Below the pieces are notes generated by a model that was given only the letters and a program-made list of their open reading frames with translations, did no database searches and had not been told where the DNA came from. From an uncultured Bacteroidales bacterium (lineage in GTDB: Bacteria; Bacteroidota; Bacteroidia; Bacteroidales; P3), in contig ONBB01000006.1 of assembly GCA_900315935.1 (NCBI GenBank), forward strand, positions 1-64,000: a stretch of 64,000 nt of DNA, in the 5' to 3' direction. Within the stretch, counting starts at the first letter, position 1; each line of letters starts with the position of its first letter. Shown here one piece after another: positions 39,103-45,831 of the stretch. A program made the position numbers and the translations under genes.

Positions 39103-40208
39103 TGCCCTCCGAATTCCATGAGGTACGCCTTGATGAAGTCGTCGAGCTTGCCGTCGAGCACGCCGCCCACATCCGAGGTCTGACAGCCGGTGCGATGGTC
39201 TTTCACGCGGCGGTCGTCCATCACGTAACTCCTTATCTGTGAGCCCCATTCAATTTTTTTCTGCGAGGCTTTGATTTTGTCTTTCTCCTCCATGCGGTGC
39301 TTCAGCTCGCGGTCGTAGAGTTGCGAGCGCAGCAGGCGCATGGCGTTCTCTTTGTTCTTGGGCTGGTCGCGCGTCTCGGTGTTCTCGATGAGGATTTCCT
39401 CCTCGACACCGGTGTAGGGGTCCTTGTACTGGTAACGCAGGCGCACGCCGCTCTCCACTTTGTTGACGTTCTGGCCGCCGGCGCCGCCACTGCGGAAGGT
39501 GTCCCATGAGAGTTTCGACATGTCAACCACCACTTCAATTGAATCGTCTACAAGTGGTGTAACACTGACACTTGTAAAGCTGGTCATACGCTTGCCCTGG
39601 GCGTTGAACGGGCTGACGCGCACCAGGCGGTGGACGCCCGTCTCGCTCTTGAGGTAGCCGTATGCGAAATCGCCCTCGATTTGCAGGGTGCAGCTCTTGA
39701 TGCCGGCGCCTTCGCCGTCGAGCGAGTTGGAGATAACCACCTTGTAGCCATGCGTTTCAGCGTAGCGTATGTACATGCGCATGAGCATCTCGGCCCAGTC
39801 CTGCGCCTCCACGCCGCCGGCACCGGCATTGATGGAGAGCACGGCATCGAGTCGGTCGCTGTCGCTGCGCAGCATGTTCTTGAATTCCAGTTCCTCCACC
39901 TTCTGCAGCGTGAGGGCTATCTGTGCGAGGAGCTCCTCCTCGGTGGCGTCGCCGGCGTCGAAGAACTCGCCCATCACTTCGAGGTCGCCACAGGCGGCGT
40001 CCACCTCCTTGTAGGCTGTCAGCCAGCTCTTTCTGCCGTTGATGCCCTTCACCACCTTCTGCGCCTCCTTGGGGTCGTTCCAGAAGTCGGGCGCCTCGGT
40101 CTTCTTCTCCTCCTCGGCCACCCAGGCGGCGAGGGAGTCAATGTCGAGGAATTTCTTCAGCGCGTCCTTGCGCTGCACGAGGTCTTTTATCTGTTCCTGG
40201 TTGGTCAT
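39099..40208 (-). CDS. prfB: Peptide chain release factor 2
   Basis: 369 residues from MTNQEQIKDLVQ. Stop-codon recognition motif SPF in VRVSPFNAQGKR and the catalytic GGQ in GGAGGQNVNK. RF2 ends translation at UGA and UAA. In many bacteria the gene contains a programmed +1 frameshift at CTTTGA near codon 25; here that region (KKFLDIDSLAAWVAEEE) is encoded without any UGA, so the autoregulatory frameshift is absent. The GT-C gene follows with a 4-base overlap. Confidence 0.97.
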   Translation of the reverse strand: MTNQEQIKDLVQRKDALKKFLDIDSLAAWVAEEEKKTEAPDFWNDPKEAQKVVKGINGRKSWLTAYKEVDAACGDLEVMGEFFDAGDATEEELLAQIALTLQKVEELEFKNMLRSDSDRLDAVLSINAGAGGVEAQDWAEMLMRMYIRYAETHGYKVVISNSLDGEGAGIKSCTLQIEGDFAYGYLKSETGVHRLVRVSPFNAQGKRMTSFTSVSVTPLVDDSIEVVVDMSKLSWDTFRSGGAGGQNVNKVESGVRLRYQYKDPYTGVEEEILIENTETRDQPKNKENAMRLLRSQLYDRELKHRMEEKDKIKASQKKIEWGSQIRSYVMDDRRVKDHRTGCQTSDVGGVLDGKLDDFIKAYLMEFGGQ

Positions 40209-40220
40209 TCTGAAGTTGTT

Positions 40221-40299
40221 GTTTATAAGTTGATATGTTGATAAGTTGATGTGGGGCAGGTTCACGCGACAGTTCATATCACCTTATCAACCTATCAAC
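40221..40299. repeat. Inverted octamer repeats between prfB and SRP RNA
   Basis: AAGTTGAT/ATGTTGAT units at 40221-40251 and complementary ATCACCTT/ATCAACCT/ATCAAC units at 40278-40299. The arms can pair. They lie in the prfB leader and next to the 3' end of the SRP RNA. Confidence 0.85.
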
Positions 40300-40306
40300 A
40301 AAAAAA

Positions 40307-40402
40307 GGGCAAGCTGATTATATCGCACCGCTACAACCAAACACCCTTGCTGTATTCCTACCCTGGGGGATTCAATGGGAGCTGGTCGTATAAGACTTGC
40401 CC
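40307..40402 (-). ncRNA. ffs: Signal recognition particle RNA, small bacterial type (4.5S)
   Basis: Minus-strand RNA of 96 bases closed by GGGCAAG/CTTGCCC. The apical part has the SRP domain IV signature: CCCAGG on one side, a GGAA tetraloop, and AGCA then AGGG on the other. The RNA ends at CTTGCCC followed by a run of seven T, which serves as terminator. It binds Ffh for cotranslational membrane targeting. The tetraloop is closed by weak pairs (TAGGAATA) where most species have C/G pairs. Confidence 0.85.
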
Positions 40403-40470
40403 AAATCTCTGTTTCCTCTGGCAAAGTTCACTCGCATGCGCTTCGCGCCCTTTAGCCTTAAAACGGATTG

Positions 40471-40502
40471 CAAAAGTACTACAATTTTATAATATGGCCA
40501 AA
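40471..40502 (-). promoter_or_regulatory. Promoter of the SRP RNA precursor
   Basis: Minus strand: TTTG (40502-40499), 20 bases, TACTTTTG (40478-40471). The mature SRP RNA starts about 69 bases downstream of the -7 element, which implies a 5'-trimmed precursor or a second, closer start site. Confidence 0.65.
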
Positions 40503-40578
40503 TTTATTTTGCAATATGTTGACAATCAACTGTCCACGTTTGCTATTGGATGATAATCAGCATAATTTGGATACTTTT

Positions 40579-40610
40579 TTTGGCCATTTGCGGGATTGTT
40601 AGTATCTTTG
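40579..40610 (+). promoter_or_regulatory. Promoter of the orphan gene at 40771
   Basis: TTTG at 40579-40582, 20 bases, TATCTTTG at 40603-40610. Transcription should start near 40617, leaving a leader of about 150 bases. Confidence 0.8.
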
Positions 40611-40614
40611 CCGT

Positions 40615-40770
40615 ATGCAACCGCAGAGCAGGTTGCATGTTAAAGTACTGTAAGTTACAGATTTATGTATTAAAGACGACGTTGCGCGGCATTGCGAAAT
40701 GCCAGTTGCAAGGGATGTTTTACTCTTCTGCGCAGCGTGTTGCAGTATATAAATTTAATACATAAAATCT
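40615..40770 (+). promoter_or_regulatory. Structured 5' leader of the orphan gene
   Basis: Three inverted repeats in a row: ATGCAACC/GGTTGCAT (40615-40622 with 40631-40638), CTGTAAGTTACAG (40648-40660), and GGCATT/AATGCC with a GCGA loop (40688-40703). The first hairpin begins at the predicted transcript start. It may be a cis-regulatory RNA or an sRNA in its own right. A 71-codon open frame here has no support as a gene. Confidence 0.5.
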
Positions 40771-41250
40771 ATGACCCAATCACATGAATCCCACCCCATC
40801 AGCAGTCAGCCGGTAGCCTGGAGCAACGGCGAGTACATCAGTGTGGCTCCTGAATTGAGGGACGAGATGGAAGTCGCCATGAACGACGACTGTTTCGAAG
40901 AAGAGCCGTACTGCTATTACCGCGCATACTCCGAGCTGCATTACGATTGCTGCGACCTGGAGGCTTGTTCCGACGACGCATGGAAGCATGGCGACCGCAA
41001 GAGTGCCCTCTACTTCATGCTCGCGGCCACCGAGCGTGCCCTGCCCGACTTCGAGGATATTCTGTGGCTCGACCCCGAGGAGGTGCCCTGCTGGGACACC
41101 AACGTGCGCCGTTTTCTCCGTTTCATGCATCGCAGCATTGACATCTGCTGCCATGCGCCCCACCTCTGGCAACGCCTCGAGGCCACTTCCGAATACCGGG
41201 ACTACAAGGACTACCTCGCCGCCGTGGACCGTTGGGTGCGCGGGAGGTAA
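40771..41250 (+). CDS. Orphan acidic cytoplasmic protein
   Basis: 159 residues, rich in Asp, Glu, Cys, Tyr and Trp, no signal peptide or membrane segment. Helical segments dominate from residue 50 on (KSALYFMLAATERALPDFEDIL, NVRRFLRFMHRSIDICC, LWQRLEATSEYRDYKDYLAAV), which could be a TPR-like or helical-bundle fold. Seven cysteines, including CCDLEAC and DICCH, might bind a metal but show no classical spacing. I do not recognise a family. It has its own promoter, a structured leader and a terminator, so it is an independent, probably regulated transcription unit with host-like GC content. Confidence 0.8.
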   Translation: MTQSHESHPISSQPVAWSNGEYISVAPELRDEMEVAMNDDCFEEEPYCYYRAYSELHYDCCDLEACSDDAWKHGDRKSALYFMLAATERALPDFEDILWLDPEEVPCWDTNVRRFLRFMHRSIDICCHAPHLWQRLEATSEYRDYKDYLAAVDRWVRGR

Positions 41251-41257
41251 AGGAAGA

Positions 41258-41285
41258 AGAGCCCGGCAGGCAACTGTCGGGCTCT
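41258..41285. terminator. Bidirectional terminator between the orphan gene and hbd
   Basis: AGAGCCCG pairs with CGGGCTCT around a 12-base loop; pyrimidine-rich tails (CTCTCTTTG on plus, TCTTCCTTT on minus) follow on both strands. Confidence 0.75.
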
Positions 41286-41303
41286 CTCTCTTTGCGAGGG
41301 ACA

Positions 41304-42140
41304 TCAATATTTGTAGAAGCCTTCGCCGGTCTTGCGGCCGAGGAGGCCGGCGCGCACCATCTTGCGCAGCAGGGGGTGGGGACGGTACTTGGGGTCGCCG
41401 AACTCGTTGTAGAGCACCTCCATGATGGCCAGGTTGACGTCGTTGCCGATGAGGTCGGCCAAGGCCAGCGGGCCCATGGGGTGGTTGGCGCCGAGCTGCA
41501 TGCACTTGTCGATGTCCTCGGCGGTGGCGATGCCGTCGGCCAGGATGCCGCAGGCCTCGTTAATCATGGGGATAAGGATGCGGTTCACCACGAAGCCGGG
41601 GGCTTCCTTCACCTCGACGGGCTCCTTGCCGATTTGCTTGCTGAGGTCGATGACGCACTTCACCACCTCGTCGCTGGTCAGTTGACCACGGATGACCTCC
41701 ACCAGCGCCATGCGGTCGGCGGGGTTGAAGAAGTGCATGCCGATGAACTGGCTGGGGCGCTTGGTGCAGGCGGCTATCTCGGTGATGGACAGCGAGCTGC
41801 TGTTGGTGGCGAAGATGGTCTCGGGCTTGCAGATGCCGTCCAGCTCGGTGAAGACGTCCTTCTTGAGCTGCATCTCCTCCACGGCGGCCTCGATGACGAG
41901 GTCGGCGTCGGCGAACGAGGCGTAGTCGGTGGTGGTGGTGATGTTCTTCATCAGGGCGTCGACGGCCTCCTGGCTCATCTTGCCTTTCTCCACGAGCTTG
42001 GCGTAGCCCTTTTCAATGCTGGCCATGGCCTTGTCGAGGCTGGCCTGGGTGCGGCTTTTCATGACGACGGGCATCTGTGCGGCAAAGGCTTTCACTATGC
42101 CCTTGGCCATGGTGCCGGTTCCGATAATGCAGATTTTCAT
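41304..42140 (-). CDS. hbd: 3-hydroxybutyryl-CoA dehydrogenase
   Basis: 278 residues. N-terminal NAD motif [11 protein letters not shown], then [29 protein letters not shown], catalytic His in [24 protein letters not shown], and the C-terminal [13 protein letters not shown] and [11 protein letters not shown]. It oxidises or forms 3-hydroxybutyryl-CoA in short-chain fatty acid metabolism. The enoyl-CoA hydratase gene that acts on the adjacent intermediate is at 44041 on the same strand, separated by a restriction-modification pair. Confidence 0.93.
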   Translation of the reverse strand: MKICIIGTGTMAKGIVKAFAAQMPVVMKSRTQASLDKAMASIEKGYAKLVEKGKMSQEAVDALMKNITTTTDYASFADADLVIEAAVEEMQLKKDVFTELDGICKPETIFATNSSSLSITEIAACTKRPSQFIGMHFFNPADRMALVEVIRGQLTSDEVVKCVIDLSKQIGKEPVEVKEAPGFVVNRILIPMINEACGILADGIATAEDIDKCMQLGANHPMGPLALADLIGNDVNLAIMEVLYNEFGDPKYRPHPLLRKMVRAGLLGRKTGEGFYKY

Positions 42141-42194
42141 AATGTTTGTTGTTTTTATGTTTAAATATGGGATATTTGTAGGAATTCTGCTCTT

Positions 42195-43211
42195 TTACAA
42201 TTCAATGTAATCGTAGCCTGTTGAAAAAAGTGTTTGTTGAGAATCAAGTTTTTTGCGGGTGGACTGAATGGCAACGTCGGAGCGGTCGATGCCTATCCAT
42301 GTGCGTCCGTTGTCTGAAGCAGACTTCAGGGTTGTGCCGCTTCCACAATAACAGTCAAGCACTATACTGTTGGTATTGGATGATGTTTGTATAATCATAT
42401 CAATGAAATCTTGGTTCTTTTCAGTGGGATACAATGGATATTGAGGGTCTTTGTAGTCTAACCAGATATCTTGTACCCGTTTCCCGTTTTTCTCATCGGC
42501 ATAATTTATCTTTCGGGGATTCCCATTGGAAGACCATTCTATTAAACCTTGTTTGTCAAGTTTTTCCAATTCAGACACGTCAGTACGCCAATGTCTGCCT
42601 TTTGGGGGCATCATCCCTTTGAATGGTTGGGGGTTGGCGCTTTCGCCAGGGGCATGAATCGGCACTGTCGTATATCGCCGGCCCTGACTGTCCACTTTGG
42701 GAAATAGTTTTTCTAGGTCTCTTTCAGAGTATTCCCATCTGGGTTCGTTCCAAATTGGACGGGCTGTCTTTGAGTAGAAGAGAATCATGTCTTTTATGTT
42801 TCCATAACCTATCCTGTCAAAGTTCTTGGGATTGCACTTAATGCGCGTAATGTCGTTTCTGAAATTCTCTATGCCGAAAACCTCATCCATCATAACTTTC
42901 AGATAATGGCCTATCTTATAGTCAGTGTGCAGATAGATTGACCCCTTTTCAGAAAGGAGTTCCTTTATTAACAGGCAACGTTTGCGTATTTCCTCGACAA
43001 ATTCTTTGCCTGTAACCTTGTCTGTGTAGGCTATTTGGCCTGTACGGGAACTGCTGACGGTCGAGAACCTGTTGTCGCTTACGGTGAAGTTAGTCCCCGT
43101 GGCAAATGGAGGGTCAATGTATACCAGGTCGATTTTTCCCTTTAATCCCTTCTCGTGAAGAAGAAAAGACAACCCAGTCATGTTTTCCCCGTATATCAAC
43201 AGATTGTCCAT
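42195..43211 (-). CDS. Site-specific DNA methyltransferase of a type II RM system (beta class)
   Basis: 338 residues. Catalytic motif IV DPPF at 33-36 near the N-terminus and the AdoMet motif I-like CYCGSGTT at about 287-294 near the C-terminus, the order of beta-class amino-methyltransferases (N6-adenine or N4-cytosine). The target-recognition region lies between them. AT-richer than its neighbours. The start is one base after the stop of the restriction gene, so both are cotranscribed, endonuclease first. The recognition sequence cannot be told from the sequence. Confidence 0.9.
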   Translation of the reverse strand: MDNLLIYGENMTGLSFLLHEKGLKGKIDLVYIDPPFATGTNFTVSDNRFSTVSSSRTGQIAYTDKVTGKEFVEEIRKRCLLIKELLSEKGSIYLHTDYKIGHYLKVMMDEVFGIENFRNDITRIKCNPKNFDRIGYGNIKDMILFYSKTARPIWNEPRWEYSERDLEKLFPKVDSQGRRYTTVPIHAPGESANPQPFKGMMPPKGRHWRTDVSELEKLDKQGLIEWSSNGNPRKINYADEKNGKRVQDIWLDYKDPQYPLYPTEKNQDFIDMIIQTSSNTNSIVLDCYCGSGTTLKSASDNGRTWIGIDRSDVAIQSTRKKLDSQQTLFSTGYDYIEL

Positions 43212-43212
43212 C

Positions 43213-43992
43213 TCAAAGGGTATATAGGTAATCTCGAAGCAACAATGCGCTCATCACGGGAATGTCGTCTTCTGTAATACTACGAAACATCTTTTTCTTG
43301 GAACGGATGTATAACACACCATCCAGTATGGCTATGCAATGTACGTTTGGGGCTACTGTAGTTTTTACTGTAGTAATTGCATCTAAAAATTGGTCGTTTT
43401 GATGCCCACCCTCATCGGAGATAAACTTGGCTTCACCAATCACATATTGATGGTTCCGATAGGCGATGAAGTCAATGCCTTTGTTGCGCGTATAGCCAAG
43501 ATGCTCTTGCGCAAAATGCTTCAATTCGTTGTCGCTCCCGTCAATGACAACATCGGTCGTCCCCGCCGAGAAGTCGCTGACGCTGACCATCTCCATACCA
43601 AGCACCCCTCGCTGAAGCCATCGCCGGAACAAAGGACCCATTTGACGGTTGGTCTCTTTGGGTTGGGTGCACTTGTCGTATAACTGGTCAATCGACATCT
43701 CCCTTATTCTCCCGCATATCCGGTTCACTGTGGAGGGGTTTCTCTCTATGGCGCTCCTGTCCCGGCGAAAATAGGGCACGTAGCCGTCCTTCACAGGAAA
43801 CAGTTTCATGTCAAGCAAAGCATTGAGTAACTCATTGTTGTCTCTGCCAGTGTATGACCGCTCAACCCTGCTCCACACATCCTCGTCAATATGGCGTATA
43901 GTATCAGGGCACAGGGGGTAGACATTGAATAACAGGTCTAGGTAATTCCTCTGATTGGCTAGTTCAATGGATAACTCTGTAAAGTAATTCAT
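43213..43992 (-). CDS. Type II restriction endonuclease, PD-(D/E)xK fold
   Basis: 259 residues. The nuclease core is clear: Asp174 in KGIDFIAYRN, then the ExK pair Glu187-Ala-Lys189 in QYVIGEAKFISDEGG, followed by QNDQFLDAI. The N-terminal half is helical (residues 1-110) and includes a PYFRRDRSAIERNPSTVNRI segment. Pairing with the adjacent methyltransferase, AT-rich composition and size support a type II endonuclease; the size and style recall the Tsp45I-like group, though I cannot confirm that. It lies inside a presumed crt-hbd gene pair. Confidence 0.85.
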   Translation of the reverse strand: MNYFTELSIELANQRNYLDLLFNVYPLCPDTIRHIDEDVWSRVERSYTGRDNNELLNALLDMKLFPVKDGYVPYFRRDRSAIERNPSTVNRICGRIREMSIDQLYDKCTQPKETNRQMGPLFRRWLQRGVLGMEMVSVSDFSAGTTDVVIDGSDNELKHFAQEHLGYTRNKGIDFIAYRNHQYVIGEAKFISDEGGHQNDQFLDAITTVKTTVAPNVHCIAILDGVLYIRSKKKMFRSITEDDIPVMSALLLRDYLYTL

Positions 43993-44040
43993 AAACAGTA
44001 CATCATAATTTGTTAAGTGCTTAACATGGAAGATGTTTTC

Positions 44041-44817
44041 CTATCTCCCCACAAACTCGCACTTGCCCTTCTCCAGGAAGGCTTTCATGCCGGCTTTCTG
44101 GTCCTCGGTGCTGAAGCACTGGCCGAAGGCGCGGTTCTCGTAGGCGATGGCCTCGTCGGCGGGCAGGTCGAAGGTGTCGTTGATGCAGCGCTTGGCGGCC
44201 TGCACGGCCAGCGGGGCCTGGGCGGCGATGCTGTCGGCGATCTCTATGGCGCGGCCCATCAGGTCGGCCTGCGGCACCACCTCGTTCACCAGCCCGATGC
44301 GGAGGGCCTCGTCGGCCTTGACGGCGCGGCCGGTGTAGATGAGCTGCTTGGCCATGCCCATGCCCACCAGGCGGGTCAGGCGCACCGTGCCGCTGAAGCC
44401 GGGGATGATGCCGAGCCCCACCTCGGGCTGGCCGAAGCGGGCGTTGTCGGAGCAGAGGCGGATGTCGCAGGCCATGGCCAGCTCGCAGCCGCCCCCGAGG
44501 GCGAAGCCGTTCACCGCCGCGATGACGGGCACCGGCAGGGTCTCCAGGCGGCGGAAGACCTCGGCGCCGCGCTTGCCGAAGGCTTCGCCCTGCGCCGCGT
44601 CGAGGCTGGCCATCTCACTGATGTCGGCTCCCGCCACGAATGACTTCTCGCCGTCGCCCGTGATGACCAGGCAGCGGAACCTGCGGCTGTCGAAGCGGTC
44701 GAGGTATTCGCCTATCTCGTTCAGTATCGTGCTGTTGAGCGCATTGAGGCTCTTCGGGGCGCTGATGGTTAGGAGGGCCACCGCGCCGCGTTCTTCTATT
44801 TTCAGGTGTTGGTACAT
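44041..44817 (-). CDS. crt: Enoyl-CoA hydratase/crotonase
   Basis: 258 residues of the crotonase superfamily: oxyanion-hole segments FVAGADISEM and NGFALGGGCELAMACDIRL, catalytic glutamates in QPEVGLGIIPGFSGT, and EVVPQADLMGRA. It hydrates crotonyl-CoA to 3-hydroxybutyryl-CoA; hbd, which acts on that product, is found downstream on the same strand behind the RM pair. A good promoter precedes it. Confidence 0.92.
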   Translation of the reverse strand: MYQHLKIEERGAVALLTISAPKSLNALNSTILNEIGEYLDRFDSRRFRCLVITGDGEKSFVAGADISEMASLDAAQGEAFGKRGAEVFRRLETLPVPVIAAVNGFALGGGCELAMACDIRLCSDNARFGQPEVGLGIIPGFSGTVRLTRLVGMGMAKQLIYTGRAVKADEALRIGLVNEVVPQADLMGRAIEIADSIAAQAPLAVQAAKRCINDTFDLPADEAIAYENRAFGQCFSTEDQKAGMKAFLEKGKCEFVGR

Positions 44818-44842
44818 AGCTATTGTAAATATTTTGAGGGTG

Positions 44843-44874
44843 CAAAATTACAAAAAAATAATCATATAACCAAA
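44843..44874 (-). promoter_or_regulatory. crt promoter
   Basis: Minus strand: TTTG (44874-44871), 20 bases, TAATTTTG (44850-44843), about 26 bases before the crt ATG. Confidence 0.82.
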
Positions 44875-44900
44875 AAAAGTTATGCTTCTTGTTGGATAAC

Positions 44901-45827
44901 CTATTGAATATTTTTTGCCACCTGTTTGAACTTTAGCGACATTTCCATCAACCAACCAATAGCCTCATCCCATTTTGCACGGTCTTTCACATCAATTGAT
45001 TTATAGGTAAGAATACGGCTTGCCTTACTGGCATTGCGCAATTCTACGCCACCGCCACATATCGCATCAAACTCGGCCTTATGCTCCTGGAACAGACGAA
45101 ACACATCTTTATCGCTCGGAATATATATACCCGCGTCAATCTTCTTTTTCTGGGTGTTCAGATTCAAACTGATATGGTAGACCGAGGTACCGAGGCTAAG
45201 GTCGTACCAGTTTTGTGTCTGTGGTTTGCGCAACCTAAACTCTTTCATGAAAACAGGGGTGGCGGCCGCCTGATCGTTAAACGTCTGCCAAAACTCAAGT
45301 TCGAGGCGTTCAGTATCGCTCAAACCATTGATATTCTTCATCGTCTTTGCCCAGTCGTTGGGTCTCTCCACTACATTGAATTTGGGTGCAGGAAGCGAAT
45401 CTTCAATTTGCCAAAGTTCTATCTCCACAAGGAAGAAGCCCAGGTTTGAATCGGTGTGCTGATTAAGCCATTCTATTGCCTGGCGGTGCTCATCACGCGC
45501 ACGCTTCACAATCCAAATAACCACTTCCGCCCCTTTCCCCGAAGCATAGGTGATAAGCTTGCCCAGATGGTCATGATTGGTATCTTCCAACTGGTTCTCA
45601 ATGATTATCTTTCTGCCGGTACCGCTTTCGGTAGCAAACAAGTCTACGCTGAAGCTCCCAACAGACGACTCACGTTCCTCATAATCTATATCAATGCCCA
45701 CTGCATTGCCCAGTTCCTCCAAATTGGCTTCCTCGGCAAGCCATTTTGTAAAATCGTTGGCCTCATGAGGCCAGACTGTGCGCAAGTCGGTGATGCGTTT
45801 CATTTTACCCAACACCATATTCTTCAT
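44901..45827 (-). CDS. DUF4268 protein with N-terminal nuclease-like domain
   Basis: 308 residues. The N-terminal half has a PD-(D/E)xK-like pattern: SVDLFATESGTGRKIIIENQLEDTNHDHLGKL, with Asp and the IENQ motif that replaces ExK in several such families, then TYASGKGAEVVIWIVKRARDEHRQA. The C-terminal half (about 185-308) is the DUF4268 region (WQTFND, FRLRKPQTQNWYDLSLG, IGWLMEMSLKFKQV). Such proteins are frequent in bacterial defence and mobile regions, but no activity is established. AT-richer than cca, whose stop is 4 bases upstream of the start. ATG at 45818 (MVLGKMKR) is an alternative start. Confidence 0.82.
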   Translation of the reverse strand: MKNMVLGKMKRITDLRTVWPHEANDFTKWLAEEANLEELGNAVGIDIDYEERESSVGSFSVDLFATESGTGRKIIIENQLEDTNHDHLGKLITYASGKGAEVVIWIVKRARDEHRQAIEWLNQHTDSNLGFFLVEIELWQIEDSLPAPKFNVVERPNDWAKTMKNINGLSDTERLELEFWQTFNDQAAATPVFMKEFRLRKPQTQNWYDLSLGTSVYHISLNLNTQKKKIDAGIYIPSDKDVFRLFQEHKAEFDAICGGGVELRNASKASRILTYKSIDVKDRAKWDEAIGWLMEMSLKFKQVAKNIQ

Positions 45828-45831
45828 CTTG

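Larger units (their letters stand above)
40209..40770. other. Intergenic region with repeats, SRP RNA and two promoters
   Basis: 562 bases without a credible protein gene. From left to right: inverted octamer arrays (40221-40299), the SRP RNA on minus (40307-40402), its promoter (40471-40502), a plus-strand promoter (40579-40610), and a structured leader (40615-40770) for the orphan gene at 40771. Confidence 0.8.

Noticed and set aside
40550..40765. 71-codon open frame before the orphan gene
   Set aside because: It lies across a promoter and three inverted repeats, has no family resemblance, and overlaps the predicted untranslated leader.
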